A DNA stretch of 64,000 nt from Parapristionchus giblindavisi (Eukaryota > Nematoda > Chromadorea > Rhabditida > Diplogasteridae): the NCBI GenBank assembly GCA_943737045.1, contig CALSFV010000207.1, positions 186,001 through 250,000 on the forward strand, in the 5' to 3' direction. Both the position numbers and the translations under genes were made by a program. This document shows positions 1-12,024 of this stretch, piece by piece (within the stretch, counting starts at the first letter, position 1; each line of letters begins with the position of its first letter). The notes beneath the pieces were generated by a model. It searched no databases and was not told where the DNA came from. It saw only the letters and a list, made by a program, of their open reading frames with translations.

Positions 1-1020
1 CACATTGGAGAAAGCAAAGAGCAATGTTTCGTTGTGAATCGATTACATTGCACAACAATTGCCAGTGAAAAAAAACTGATTTTCTAGAATATCTTGAATA
101 CGGTCAAATTTCATGACTTGTACTACTAAGTCATTTTTGTAGAGCTCGTCGAGTGCTTTCGATTGGTATACTATGCTTAGAAATTTGCATGAAAATGTGG
201 AGACGTGAGATAAGAAATGTATTTTTCAATGAAAATAACGCTAAGTCCGGGTCCATTCTGAGGATCGATATGGCTTGTCGTGAGTTATGAGTGATGAAAT
301 ATGTACGAACCTGAATTCGAGGATGGGGAATCAGAATCGCGAATAAAAATCGTATCCTTTGTGGAAAAGTTTTGAGAAAATTAGCATTTTGTGCTCAAAA
401 AATCAGTTTTTTGAAGAAAACAGGTAGAAAATCGCATTTTTGCACGTATCCTTTCTTGAGTATCTTCTAGATTAGTTCATTTCGAATCGATTGGAAAAAA
501 TTTTTTTGTTGTAGGTCAAAAATTGAGGGAGATATGGCTGCCAGAAGTGGAAGATCAAAAAATCGATAAAAATGCAAATTTGGCGAAATCAAGTGCCTAT
601 GCCTTCTCCTTTACCTCACTATGGTCAATCATTTAAATCTCGTCCAAATCGGTGAGAAAAGTTTAAAAACTGTCGGTTGGCTTCTTTCATTCTTACAGGA
701 GATCCGTGGTAAAACAACATTTCCGACCTTATCCTTAGTTGAGTTATTTGAAGATGAGGTCATTAGCAACCGATCGAAAAAAAGTTTGACGTGGTAGCTC
801 AAAAACTAAGCGAGTTACATTCATTTGAAGTTGACAGTGAAAAATTACATAAATATGCAAATTTCGAAAAAAAAAACAAAATTTACAAATATTGTTTTCG
901 CACTCAGTTAGACTAGTCTAACAATAATCAATAAAAACGGAGGAAATCGATTTTTTTCTGTCGAAAATGGTTTTAATTTTCATACACTTTTACAGGAGAT
1001 CCGTGTTATTACAAGAGAAT
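1..1020. repeat. Remnants of a palindromic element family
   Basis: No gene is visible. Two copies of one conserved end, containing ACAGGAGATCCGTG, sit near 695-708 and 992-1005. The same end closes the foldback at 42,950-44,085, and text near 595-620 (caagtg..ctatgccttctc) matches that element's interior. I read this as two degraded halves of that family. Confidence 0.5.
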
Positions 1021-1030
1021 TGTAGTTTAT

Positions 1031-4000
1031 CTAACTCACGCGGAAGACTCTACCAGCCGTCGGTTCTGCATCAGGCTCAGGTTGCTGTGCATCAGGTGAC
1101 GGCGGAGAACGCGTGCTAAATGAATATAGGAAAATTCCAGTAGAAACGAATTTTTTATCGAAATAGTGAAATAAAGAAAAGACATAAAGACATAAAAAGA
1201 CATTGACAAAAATACATAAAGAAATAGTATGATATCAGAGAAATAGTATCAGAGTTCTTACGATTGCGCAGCAGCATCGGAGCATTTGGCTGCGGTAGAT
1301 GGCAGTGTGCTAGCTTTTTGTGTCTGAAAGAAAAACCAAGTTTGTTACAATTTTTTACAATCACTTTGATATGAGAGTGTTTCAATTTTCGAGAAGATAT
1401 TTGAATAAAATTGCTAATGCGATATTAATGTTTCAAATTTGAGTGAAGGGAAAGATAATCGAAGAGAGTTTTTAAGAGACCGGCTCGGTAAAAATTCACT
1501 ACACCCCGGAATTTCCCCTAGCAAAAGGATTCAGGCCTCCATGCTTTCATGGTGGAAGGTGGCCTGGCTCCTATTTGCAAAAGTTTAGTGAGTGAGGCAT
1601 TCAGTCTCCAACGCGGCCAACGGCAAAATTCCAAAGTCGAAAAAATGGCAAACTTCGAAAAATCATATTTTGCGAATGAAACCAGTTAGCCTCGATATTG
1701 TTTCACGGTATAGTTGGTCATCTCAAAAGTGCGTAGAAACACTAGGAACATCGAATTGTGGACGTCTACAAACACGTTTTTCAGCATTTCCGCGAGATTT
1801 TCACCCAGTCAAAATCAATAGACCGTAACTTCCTATAGCACATAAAATAGCCCACACGATTCTGCACTAATAAAACACAATTTCAAACGAATCGAGATTT
1901 TCTCAGTATTTAAAAAAAATCAAAATGTGCTTTTTGGGGCTGTTTTTTCGCCCCCAGACCACTTTCCAGGAGGGAATTGGATATGTTCTGCGTATCATAC
2001 GACATTCAGAGATGGGCTGAGTAAGAATCCACTGAAATCCAGACTACTGGCGCGCTCCTGGAAAAGTCGATTTTCATGACCCGGGGTTCATGGTCCGAAA
2101 ATCTCGAAATTTTCCATGACTGGAAAAGCTTCTTTCTTGTTTTCATCATGAAGCATGCTCACTGTGAATTACTAGGAAATAGTTTTCATCGTTCCATCGA
2201 TCTGTTAAAATTTTGCAGAAAAAAATTTGTTCAGAAAAATACGTAAATAATCGTAAATAATTCAAATCGCATCCACTTCATCTGAGATCACGATAATGAT
2301 AATACTTACTGTCGGTCCTCCAAGATAGGCACACAATACTGGACATTTGTATTTTTTTATTTTTTTTATTTTTTTATGAACCATGACCCGGGGGTCATGG
2401 TCAATAAATCGAAATTCATCATGAACCCCGGGTCATGGTTTATTTTTGGCAAGAGTACAAATGTCCAGTATTGTGTGCCTATCTTGGAGGACGGACAGTA
2501 AGTATTATCATTGTCGTGATCTCAGATAAAGTGGATGCGATTTGAATTATTTACGATTATTTACGTTTTTTTTCCGAACAAATTTTTTTCTGCAAAATTT
2601 TAACAGATCGATGGAACGATGAAAACTATTTCCTAGTAATTCACAGTGAGCATGCTTCATGATGACCACAAGAAAGAAGCTTTTCCAGTCATGGAAAATT
2701 TCGAGATTTTCGGACCATGAACCCAGGGTCATGGAAATCGACTTTTCCAGGAGCACGCCAGTCGTCTGAGTTGCAGTGGATTCTTACTCAGCCCGTCTCA
2801 GAATGTCGTATGATACGCAGAACATATCCAATTCCCTCCAGGAAAGTGGTCTGGGGCGAAAAAACAGCCCCAAAAAGCACATTTTGATTTTTAAAAAATA
2901 CTGAAATAATCGCGATTCGTTTGAAATTGTGTTTTATTAGTGCAGAATCGTGTGGGCTATTTTATGTGCTATAGGAAGTTACGGTCTATTGATTTTGACT
3001 GGGTGAAAATCTCGCGGAAATGCTGAAAAACCTGTTTGTAGACGTCCACAATTCGATGTTCCTAGTGTTTTCACGCACTTTTGAGATGACCAACTATACC
3101 GTGAAACAATATCGAGGCTAACTGGTTTCATTCGCAAAATATGATTTTTCGAAGTTTGCCATTTTTTCGACTTTGGAATTTTGCCGTTGGCCGCGTTGGA
3201 GACTGAATGCCTCACTCACTACACTTTTGTAAATAGGAGCCAGGCCACCTTCCACCATGAAAGCATGGAGGCCTGAATCCTTTTGCTAGGGGAAATTTCC
3301 GGGGAATGCTCAAAATGGTAAATAATTACGGAGCCTGTCTCTTAAATAAAAGTGAATGAACATAAAATATTCTAACAGGAGCTGTTTCGGATTCTTGGGC
3401 GATGAGCCTTCTCTTAGTTGGGCTGAAAGAAGAAACATAGAACCATTGGACTGCCCAACCTAAAATGGGAGGGCATGCCTCCCCATAGCAGGGGAGCAGT
3501 TCTGCAAATGCAGAACTTTTTTTAAATTTTGCCCGGGCAAAAAAACAGGAAAGTTCCCTCTCTATTTCGTTACGCGGACTTGGCTTCTAGTATAGTTGGT
3601 TATATCACATCATCACATTAGCACACAATAGTGTAAGATGTTCATACCAAGTTTTCTCGATCCTTGCACGAAATATTTTTGGAAATATAAAATTCGGCAT
3701 CTTTTTATCAGCTAGGGTATATCTAACTGTTTTTTTTTTGCACATCACATGGAGATCTTTTGAGAGACTTGCATTCGCGGGGGCTCCATCTCTGTTTTAT
3801 TTGTGAGGGATTAACACCTACTAGGTATGTATGTATTTATATTATAATTTCAATATGTATATTATAATATCAGTGTGTATATTATAATATCAGATCAATA
3901 GTATTCTTACGGATATGTCATGTCATCATCTCCAGTTGGAGCTGAAGTCTGGAATAATAATTATTATTATTATAATTATTATAAGAATTAATCACTTCGA

Positions 4001-4282
4001 TGTGTGCGCATTAAATTTTCGAAAAAAAAAATCAAATTGCTTTAAAGCGATTTTAATAATAAAAGTCATATGTACAAACATACAACATACATACAAACGC
4101 ACATATGTAATTGAGGAGAGTTATTCAATTAGAGCGATAAGAGTCATAAATTTTCCAGGAAAAAATGTTCACAATTGGTAAAAATTGAAATTTTTCGCGA
4201 TGGGTGTTAACAATAAATGTAATCAAAAGAGAATGGGCAAATACGAACCGGATTCGTCTGCGTGCTGACGTGACGCTTTCGT
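1031..4282 (-). CDS. 3' exons of an Arg/Ser/Thr/Pro-rich protein gene
   Basis: Four minus-strand exons with matching phases: 4,282-4,249, 3,422-3,377, 1,323-1,262 and 1,115-1,031 (stop 1,033-1,031). Each has an AG acceptor, mostly ..TTTCAG, and a GT donor, and all joins keep one open frame. The encoded tail is Arg-rich (SARRRIRRPTKRRL), then Ser/Thr/Ala-rich, then acidic and proline-rich (SPPSPDAQQPEPDAEP), ending RVFRVS. No domain is recognised; the composition suggests a disordered nuclear or cytosolic protein. The intron between 3,377 and 1,323 holds a whole 1.9-kb foldback. The exons at 8,163-10,840 run the same way with similar Ser/Thr-rich composition and may be the 5' half of the same gene, but I could not close the phase between 8,163 and 4,282. 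The family is unknown. Confidence 0.55.
1472..3345. repeat. 1.9-kb foldback element, TTAAGAGACCGG family
   Basis: Near-perfect inverted repeat centred at about 2,403 with arms of about 900 bp. The outer ends read TTAAGAGACCGGCTCGG on the left and its complement, slightly diverged, on the right. The mirrored arms encode identical-looking 78-codon frames (1,592-1,828 plus; 3,215-2,979 minus), which are repeat artefacts. The centre contains nested inverted motifs around ccatgacccgggggtcatgg. It lies inside an intron of the minus-strand gene. Confidence 0.85.
3423..4248. other. Intron-like AT-rich stretch, no gene seen
   Basis: This lies between two exons of the minus-strand gene. It contains a short interrupted ATT/AAT microsatellite at about 3,955-3,985 and repeated ATATTATAAT motifs near 3,840-3,895. 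I see nothing else. Confidence 0.5.
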
Positions 4283-4375
4283 CTGAAAAAAAAATCATTG
4301 ACAATGCAAAAATATAAAGTCGCACACTGCCCCGTCCTATGTACACTTTTATTTTATTTTCTTTATGTTTTTCAC

Positions 4376-6220
4376 TTAAGAGACCGGCTCGGTAAGACTC
4401 GAGCATGGTCCGGACATTCGCGAGGAATTTCGATCTGGCCCTCAATACTTTCATCATAGACACATACCGGGGGGAGACCGATGAAAGTTATAGTGAAAAT
4501 GTCCTTAGGCTCAAACCCGGCTCACATATGCCGCATAAAATAAAAAAAATTGAAAAATTCATAACTTTTCAATCGCGATAGCTAGGACATTTATTTCTTT
4601 TTATTAGTGAATAACATGTCATGCACTCTTACAAACACTGCTGAACATTAATATCATATCGTTCTGAATATGTTTTTTCGTGTCTGATTTTCAGATTTTT
4701 TTTCTTTCTACCCTCGTTGACGCACTAGGGCAAGTAACGACATAGTGCATATTGTAGCCCTGACGATTGTGTACATGGTGGTCACATTCCCTTGGCCAGC
4801 CAACATTTCGCAGGCATCGAGAATTGCAACCAAATGTGAGAAATCTGAAAATTGCAAAAATCGAAAATTAAATTTCTTGCAATTCGCAGGAGTAAGAATT
4901 AGTTTTATAATGTCATTTTACTCGTAGTGATGCGCATACACAGGAAACATATACAAATAGACTCAGGCTACATTTAAAAAAAAATTTTTTTAAATAATTA
5001 TTTTATTAATATTTTTTCAACTCCCAGATTGAGTCAACCGTCAAGGCAAGTTGATTCGTAGGGCGGATGGTAACTGATGCATGTACGTTTGCGAAAACAA
5101 CTGCCACGTGAAGAATCGTCGTTTCGCAGATCTCGAATTTATTTTTTTAATAATCAAACTTGAAAATTTTTATGTTTCTTTCTTATAAATCGGTTGGAAG
5201 GGGGCGTACGGCAACCAAAGCTGTACCACTGTTATCAGTAGGAGTGTACTGTACTGTACTACTGTAACCGTAAGGAATCACGAACAAATTTTTTTCAGTC
5301 GACCCATGATTCTCAACCATGACCAGGGGTTTATGGTTGAGAATCGATTAGGTCGAAAAATTCATGATGATCCCAGACCAAATACTATTTGGCATTATAT
5401 CAACAGTGGGCCAACTTTTATTTTTATAGATGCCATAACCCGAATTACCGTAATCTAGCTAACGTATCCTATAATAATGTGGTGAAATTCTCGGAAAATT
5501 CAGGTGCGTGCATTACTATTACGGTAGTTCGGGCTACGGTATCCAGAAAAATAAAAGTTGGCTCACTGTTGCTATAATAACACATAGTATTTGGTCTGGG
5601 ATCATCATGAATTTTTCGACCTCAGCCATTATCAACCATGAACCCCGGGTCATGGTTGAAAATCATGAGTCGACTGAAAAAAAAAACAATTTGCGATTCC
5701 TGACGATTACTGTGGTACAATAGCGTATACTTCTACTGATAACGAAGGTACAACTTTGGTTGCCATATACCTCCTTCCAACCGATTTATATGAAAGAAAC
5801 ATAAAAATATTCAAGTTTGAAAATTATAAAAAAATTTTCGAGATCTGCGAAACGACCATTCTTCACGTGGCAGTTGTTTTCGCAAACGTTCATGTATCAG
5901 CTACCATCCGCCCTATGAATCAACTTGCCTTGACGGTTGACTCAATCTGGGAGTTGAAAAAATATTAATAAAATAATTATTTAAAAAATTTTTTTTTAAT
6001 GTAGCCTGAGTCTATTTGTATATGTTATGAATTTTTCAATTTTTTATTTTATGCGGCATATGTGAGCCGGGTTTGAGCCTAAGGACATTTTCACTATAAC
6101 TTTCATCGGTCTCCCCCCAGTATGTGTCTATGATGAAAGTATTGAGGGCCAGATCGAAATTCCTCGCGAATGTCCGGCAGGGGGTCAAAATGCTCGAGTC
6201 TTACCGAGCCGGTCTCTTAA
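4376..6220. repeat. 1.85-kb foldback element, same TTAAGAGACCGG family
   Basis: Inverted repeat centred near 5,300. Left end TTAAGAGACCGGCTCGGTAA at 4,376; right end complementary, closing at 6,220 in ..TCTCTTAA. It shares its terminal ~30 bases with the element at 1,472-3,345 and with a lone end at 14,172, but its interior differs. TTAA at both edges would fit a TTAA target duplication. Short frames inside are mirrored artefacts. Confidence 0.85.
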
Positions 6221-6572
6221 AGGTCCCCGTGAATGCTTTCGCCAACAAACTACGATGACAGAAAGATAGCAGCAATTGTTGTACAAACCGCGCACTATTT
6301 AGTGTATGCTAATTCGAATAATTGATCGAGAGAGTCATAAACGGATCATTTTTGATATCGCAGGCAAAAGCACGATATTCGTAAATTGATATTTTCGCAA
6401 GGAAAGAAGGAAGGAAATAGTGGGGAGTTGATCGATAGTTCTTTCTCTGTTTAGCAGCCAGTAGCACGGCAATTACACAAGTATATTTTATGCGGACTAT
6501 ATATCTAACTTTTTTTGTATACCACATGGAACTTGAACATGCGAGATCTGACTAGGGAATGGCTTCTTTGAT
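6221..6572. repeat. One-sided transposon ends
   Basis: 6,230-6,330 matches the element end at 12,021-12,130 (gaatg.tttcgccaacaaac, tatgctaattc). 6,420-6,500 matches an inverted LTR-like end at 21,080-21,150 (attacacaagtatatttta). No gene is seen. Confidence 0.45.
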
Positions 6573-7388
6573 GGTTGAAATTACGGGGAGTGACCTGCAT
6601 AGCGATAATCAGCATGGTTGACTTACAAGGGAACGTTCCCAACTTGTTCTGGTCATATGAGATAGCAATAGCATGAATAGAATCAGCGTTCGATGCTGAT
6701 TACGAATCCGCTTGCATATGTTGCCCAATCGAGCTGAGCTTCGAGAAAATCGATATTGAAATTCGACGAGTTGATTCGAAAATTCACATCTCATCTACCT
6801 TATCTACTAAACCACACCATCAGTTGTTTGGATAATTGATATATGAGTTCATGAACTCATTAGGATGGTTTGTGTAGAAATCCACTGATTTCCTAATCAA
6901 CTACACGATTTTCAATATCAATTTTCTCGAAGCTTAGTTCGATTGGGCAACGTTTGAAAGCGGATTCGTACTCAGCATCGAAAACTGATTCTATTCATGA
7001 TATTGCCATCGCATATGGCCAGGACAAGTTGGGAACGTTCCCTTGTTAGTAAGAATCAATTTTCAAAAGCTGCGGTTGATCGATTTTTAAACGAAACCCG
7101 TCGCATATCCGCCGCACGAAAGACAGCCAAAAAGTTGCATTTTTAAAGTTTTTTTATAACTTTTTGAACTCGAGTTCGATTCCCCCGACAGCATTTCATG
7201 TCAGCATGGTAAATCAAGCAAAAAAATGCTGTTTCAGTAGAAATCAAGTCCAAAAAATCTTTTTTTGGCTGTCTTTCGTGCGGCGGATATGCGAAGGGAA
7301 AAAAATTGATCAACCGCAGCTTTTCAAAGTTGATTCTTACTAAGTTAACCATGCTGAATATGTAGGTCGCTCCCCGTGATTTCAACCA
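6573..7388. repeat. Compound foldback: two palindromes inside one terminal pair
   Basis: Outer inverted ends (ggttgaaattacggggag at 6,573; complement ending about 7,388) enclose two separate palindromes. The first is centred near 6,836 (arms about 200 bp, with cattcccaacttgt-type motifs) and the second near 7,185 (arms with tcgtgcggcggatatgcg). The loop of the second palindrome holds a B-box-like GAGTTCGATTCCC at about 7,173. A diverged half-copy of the first palindrome lies at 14,880-15,030. Confidence 0.75.
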
Positions 7389-8162
7389 CGATATAAAACA
7401 TTACCTAGTGAGAGACTTACAAGGAAATTCACGTGTATCCACCTTTTATTTCATTTTGAAGGATTGTGTATGTATAATATCTGATCGGAGCGTAATCTTG
7501 AGAAAACAATCTAACATTCTTTCCCTACTCATGCATTTGCCCTTTTAGTCATCTTGTCTGATCTTTGTCTACCTCTATCTTGCCATCAACAGAGGCGTGG
7601 TCTTTGGACTACTCTCCTTCATAATTAGAGAGACCAGGCCTCTGGATCGCCTAATACTGTAATGCATTTCATCAAATGTGTGGGCGAAGTGGGCGAAGCT
7701 AGGGTCGAACTACTTACACTTTCACTTTAAATAGACTTGCAAGTCTACTTCAAGTGAAACGTAAGTTTACTTAAAGTGTGACGTCACTACTCAAGTCTAC
7801 TTAAAGTGAGACGCAAGTCTACTTAAAGTGAAAATGTGACGTCACTCACTTGAAGTAGACTTAAAGTAAACTTCAAGTCAGTGAAATAACAGAGTATAAT
7901 TTCGGCCATCAAATCCCTAAACTATGTTGTCCCAGTTGCCTGAGCATTCTGATTACCTAATTCTATTCAAAGATTCCAACCCAAATCTGGGCTTCTGGAG
8001 TAGTGCCAGATTAACAATATTATTACCCCCCCCCCCTTGGTATCTTGGTTCCAGACGACCGGGGTTGTAACTTACGTCCTCGGTTACAGAGGTTCATTTT
8101 TTAAAAATTATTAAAATAGTGAGTGGGAGACGTAAGATATTTGATAGTATAAGAGTTCTTAC
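7389..8162. repeat. AAGTAGACTT repeat cluster
   Basis: 7,704-7,892 is a cluster of inverted and direct AAGTAGACTTAAAGT/GACGTCAC units, the internal module of the CTCTGGTATTTC elements described at 34,833, 45,372 and 55,417, here without clear ends. A homopolymeric C run lies near 8,027. A pyrimidine-rich unrecognised stretch lies at 7,540-7,680. Confidence 0.5.
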
Positions 8163-10840
8163 ACGAGTGGACGGTGGCTGACTGTGTTGATCTGGACCTG
8201 AACGTTAATCACAGCTGTTTCTGTTCTCGAAGGTTCCTAAAATAATCAGAATTTTCTATTCCATCCTTTCTTTCCTTGCTTTTCTTGCCCAATTAAAAGA
8301 ACGTATGCAGATATTGTGCGTATAAAATGTACTTGCATAAGAAAATGACAAACGGCGCTAACGAACGGAAGTCACAATCGAGAGGCGGGCGAGATATAGC
8401 CTTCTACATCTGGCCATGCCTCTCGATTGTCTCTCCGCTACCTCTCTCTAACCCGGCTGACCTTCGCCGCGCGCTATGTGATATATAAAAGAGATCGGCA
8501 TTGTTTCTGAACCATGCAAAACAAGAAAGTCTCTCCTACAAATAGAACAAGTGATTTTTATACGCTCAATAAAGATACTTCTATGTCAAAACATTTATAT
8601 CGCTGTGTTCCATCAAGAAAACGAGAAAAAGAAATTTGTTTAATACTATAGAATTTAAAAAAAACATTAATCAGATTAAATCGTTCCGGGAGTGCTGCCC
8701 AAAACTGCAAACGGTAAATAAAAACACTACTCTTGGGTGGCCCAGCCCACGGCGGTTCAATGAAGAGAAATCCCTACATTTAATTTGGCTCTTGCATTAC
8801 GAAGAATTGGCAAAGTTGATTTGCACTGGGCGGGATTCGAACCTACGAGGTTCGGATCGCTAAACAAAAGCTCTATCCACTAAGCGGCACTACTTCAGAA
8901 TACCAGTACACCGGGCAAGTCCAAAACGACATGAAAAATGAAATAAACACAAAGGAAAGGACGTTTATATTAGGCAACTATACTATTATTTTGGACTGGT
9001 ACCCTATTCTGAAGTAGCACCCACTAAGCCAACTCGGCATGTCTCGCGAATCGTAAAACTCGATGATAGGTCTAGTCAGAAGCGAGCGCCCAGATATACC
9101 GTAATCAACTTTCGCGCTGGGAGAACCTAGATGTTTTACTGTTCATCATCACTCATAAGGGAAGGGTACTTGGTCGTGTGCGTGAAAATCTAACGAAATG
9201 TATATGGTTGGAAAGAGGACAAAATTCTAAGACTTTTTGGTCTTTTCGTTTTGACGCCTCGGACTTCCTAAGGACCGAAAATCGATTTTGAAAAAGTGCA
9301 ATTCCATGGCTGAAATTTCGAGGGTCCAATGGCAGAGATGTCTATTAGATACCTCATCTCGCACTTGCACTCCCTTCCCAAGCAACACGTGGCGTAGTGG
9401 GCAAGAGGGTTGTCTATAAATTTTTCGTTTGTTCGGATTCAGTGGTTCGATTCCTTTGACTGCAACTTTTTTTTGCTCATTTTATTTTTGATCAAACTCT
9501 TTTTTATTGACAATTTAACAACAAATGTGCGAGCCAATACTTAACAACGATGCATATTGGGCCAGAAACATGTAAAGGAAAAGCTCACTGTGCAGCGCGG
9601 ACAGATGGTACGGCCTGGCTCGCCACAGGGGCGAGGCGTAGAGATTCCTTGGCCGAACATGACGCTCATGGTTGAATCCCAGGGAGGCGGGTGGGTGTCA
9701 ATGAAGCCTCCCTTGAAGAAAGCGTTTACGCTTACAAGCGATATACGGCATGAAGGCGTCGCTGCACAGGCACCAATGCACTTGCAGCGCAAACTTGAGC
9801 AGGTTGTCGCGAGCGAAGTTTGAAGCGACGTAAGAAGATACTAATTGGCCACAAACTGGCAAGAGATTATCCATTTGGAATAACAAACTGGCCTTAAACT
9901 TGCCGAGACGGGTTCTCCAAATCCGTTGTGAAGCGGTTGTATATACATAGTGGTCCACACAAACGATCGATGAAAACAGAAATAGAGTTTGATCAAAAGT
10001 AAAATGAGCAAAAAAAGTTGCAGTAAAAGGAATTGAACCATTGAATCCGAAGAAACGGAAAATTTATAGACGAGCCTCTTACCCACTGCGCCACGTGTTG
10101 CTTGCGAAGGGAGGGCAAGTGCGAGATGAGGTATCTAATAGACATCTCTTCCATTGGACCCTCGAAAATTTCACCCATGGAAATGCACTTTTTCAAAATC
10201 GATTTTCGGTCCTTAGGAAGTCCGAGGCGTCAAAACGAAAAGACCAAAAAGTCTTAGAATTTTGTCCTCTTTCTAACCATATACATTTTGTTAGATTTTC
10301 ACGCACACGACCAAGTACCCTTCCCTTATCAGTTTGCGATACTTTCTTTCTCAGGCAAGAGCTTCTTAGTTACTATCATTGAGCCGCCGTGCAGCCCACG
10401 CGATTGGCCCCGCCCATCCTGTTTCCGCTGGATTTTCAGTTTAATTTTATAATTTTAATAGATTATTAGTGTTGTTTTCACTACATTGATACAATTCTTC
10501 CTCGAACTGTTCTCATTCTCGTTAGCACTTACCGAAGTTTTTTTTTTTGCTCGAGAGTATTCCATTATTTTTCCAAATCGCTTATTAATGAGAGATTTTG
10601 ATAGCAAGAGATTTAATAATGAGAGAGAGAGCGAGAGAGAGATAGTGAGATGGAGAGATGTTAAACGATAACACATCTCTCAATGTCAGAAGAAATAAAA
10701 ATAACTACCTCATTATGAGCAACGACGTCATTATCGGGGTGCACCGCGGATGTGGCATCCGTGGTATCCGAAGGTGTAATTCTACTAAAATTAAGTCTAG
10801 TCTAATAAGGAGCAAATCTAGATATTCACCTTGAAGACAT
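8163..10840 (-). CDS. 5' exons of a Ser/Thr-rich protein gene
   Basis: Three phase-consistent minus-strand exons: 10,840-10,830 (candidate ATG at 10,840-10,838), 10,784-10,709 and 8,236-8,163. The predicted start reads MSSSRITPSDTTDATSA, then an acidic stretch ending VVAHNE, then EPSRTETAVINVQVQ. The frame stays open upstream of the ATG, so the start is a guess. The 2.5-kb intron between 10,709 and 8,236 holds a foldback and a solo LTR. Composition resembles the exons at 1,031-4,282 on the same strand, and these could be one gene with giant transposon-filled introns; no connecting exon was proven. No known domain is visible. A short candidate exon at about 7,420-7,441 has usable splice sites but cannot be confirmed. 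Confidence 0.5.
8314..8620 (+). mobile_element. Solo LTR-like element
   Basis: Begins about ttgtgcgtataaaatgtact. It contains a TATA-like atatataaaa at 8,481-8,490 and an AATAAAG polyadenylation signal at 8,568-8,574, in the order expected of an LTR. A second, inverted copy lies at about 58,602-58,826, sharing both the start and the block around agagatcggcat. The exact 3' end and target duplication are not clear, and no internal retroelement genes lie alongside. Confidence 0.6.
8820..9030 (-). repeat. Small foldback with tRNA-like segment
   Basis: On the minus strand, 8,895-8,820 carries GCTTAGTGGATAGAGC (a pairable D-arm and A-box) followed by a B-box GGTTCGAATCCCG. Acceptor and anticodon stems do not form properly, so it is not called as a tRNA. 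The D-arm region and flanking tacttcagaata recur inverted at 8,995-9,030. Confidence 0.55.
9155..10330. repeat. Foldback with tRNA-like arms and a GC-richer loop
   Basis: Arms 9,155-9,500 and 9,990-10,330 are inverted copies (ataagggaagggtacttgg end). Each arm carries a tRNA-like stretch: left GTGGCGTAGTGGGCAAGAGG at about 9,388 plus GTGGTTCGATTCC at about 9,442, mirrored with changes at about 10,017-10,110. The loop, 9,540-9,840, is visibly richer in G+C and open on both strands (88 codons plus; 83 codons minus, Cys-rich). It could be captured host sequence, but neither strand has splice sites or a recognisable domain. Confidence 0.7.
10331..10708. other. Unassigned stretch with GA-rich tract
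   Basis: Contains an imperfect GAGA tract at 10,619-10,650 and AT-rich sequence. No gene is recognised. It lies 3' of a minus-strand exon and is probably intronic. Confidence 0.4.
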
Positions 10841-11671
10841 TGTACGGCCGAGCGCTGATCGAGTAAAGGAATGAAATGGACGAATGAAAGAGGAGAATCG
10901 GAGTGAATAGTGCAAATTGTTGCATAGTCATTGACAATTTAATTATTTCTGGTCAACAATTTAATTTTTGCACACACCACAAACGCAAATATAACAGTTC
11001 AAAATTTCGAAGTGGACGCCGAATTTTGACGACCTTGGATCTCTGTAGCTCTTCGGGATGTAGTTTTCGTATCAAGTCGTCAACAGAAGAATTCCGTGTA
11101 ATATCAAGGAGAATGCGCTTGCATCTTTTTACATTTTAATTAGTACTTTTGTAAATCGAGTTTATTGATTGTTTTTTTTAATCTGAAATCGAAGCCGAAG
11201 GTTCCGGATTGAAACCATCCAAATTGGTTGGTGAAGTCATCTATTATAGAATTACAAAAGATTTTCATACACCACTTAAATGCCGAACTTAACATCTCTA
11301 GTTGATCATAATTTCACTTCTTCTTATATTTCTTGTCGAATCTTCAATTTTGCACTTAAAGATGGGGAACCACGAAAAGAAACATTAGCTCCTACCACGA
11401 TGGGAATGAGCCCCCTCAGACATATACTGTAAGTAAAAAGTGTGTTTATGTTCAGTTTGCGACCGGCATTCAACCTTTGCCCTCTCATTAGGCCCTTTCC
11501 CATCTCTCTTTCTCCATTCCCTGCACTATTGAACATCTTTCAATCGTGATTATGTCAATCAATACGCAGAATAATTACAAAAGAAATACTATGTGGTGAC
11601 TTATATGACTTTTGTTACCATCCTGTCTTCACAGTTTATTCACGAAAATATTCGTGGGACACCACCTTTAA
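10841..11671. repeat. Repeat ends flanking unassigned DNA
   Basis: A terminal repeat (tattatagaattacaaaag) starts near 11,232. It recurs inverted at about 16,426-16,480 and at about 23,072-23,128 inside a gag relic. 11,637-11,676 is another element end (cacgaaaatattcgtggg) matching 30,300-30,342. No gene is seen between them. Confidence 0.5.
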
Positions 11672-12024
11672 AGAAGGGGAACCAGGAGATTTGGGGTGCG
11701 CTATTGGCATGAAGAACGTGGGAGATAGGAAGTGACCTTATGTTCTCTATTCGAATAGAGAGGTTCAGAGAGTAGCGTGTATAGCTAAGTGGTTACATAC
11801 CAGCGTTTGTAACCGTGCCACGCGGGTTCGATTCCTGTTTACAATTTTCTGTATATTTTCAAAAATTCGCGCCTTTCCTTGGACATGAAAGAACATTAAT
11901 CCCGGGCTTACGGTATTCCGGGACATATACAATTTTAGAGAAAATTGTTTTTGTATTCAGGGAGATGTGATCTATAGTTCTGCCTGGTCAGTTTAGTCAG
12001 GAAAAAACTCTTCCCTTCTTTAAA
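11672..12024. repeat. TTTAAAGAAGGG element carrying a tRNA-like sequence
   Basis: Inverted ends CTTTAAAGAAGGG at 11,671 and its complement at about 12,012-12,024. Inside, 11,773-11,846 reads TAGCTAAGTGGTTA (A-box-like) and GGGTTCGATTCC (B-box), with a T-arm that pairs over five base pairs if G-U is allowed. The acceptor stem does not pair, so this is tRNA-derived or tRNA-like, not a tRNA gene. Confidence 0.6.

Noticed and set aside
1592..3215. Two mirrored 78-codon frames
   Set aside because: They are the same repeat read in the two arms of a foldback; no splice sites or domain.
3915..4181. 88-codon plus frame with an Ile run
   Set aside because: Ile run comes from an ATT microsatellite; opposite an exon of the minus-strand gene.
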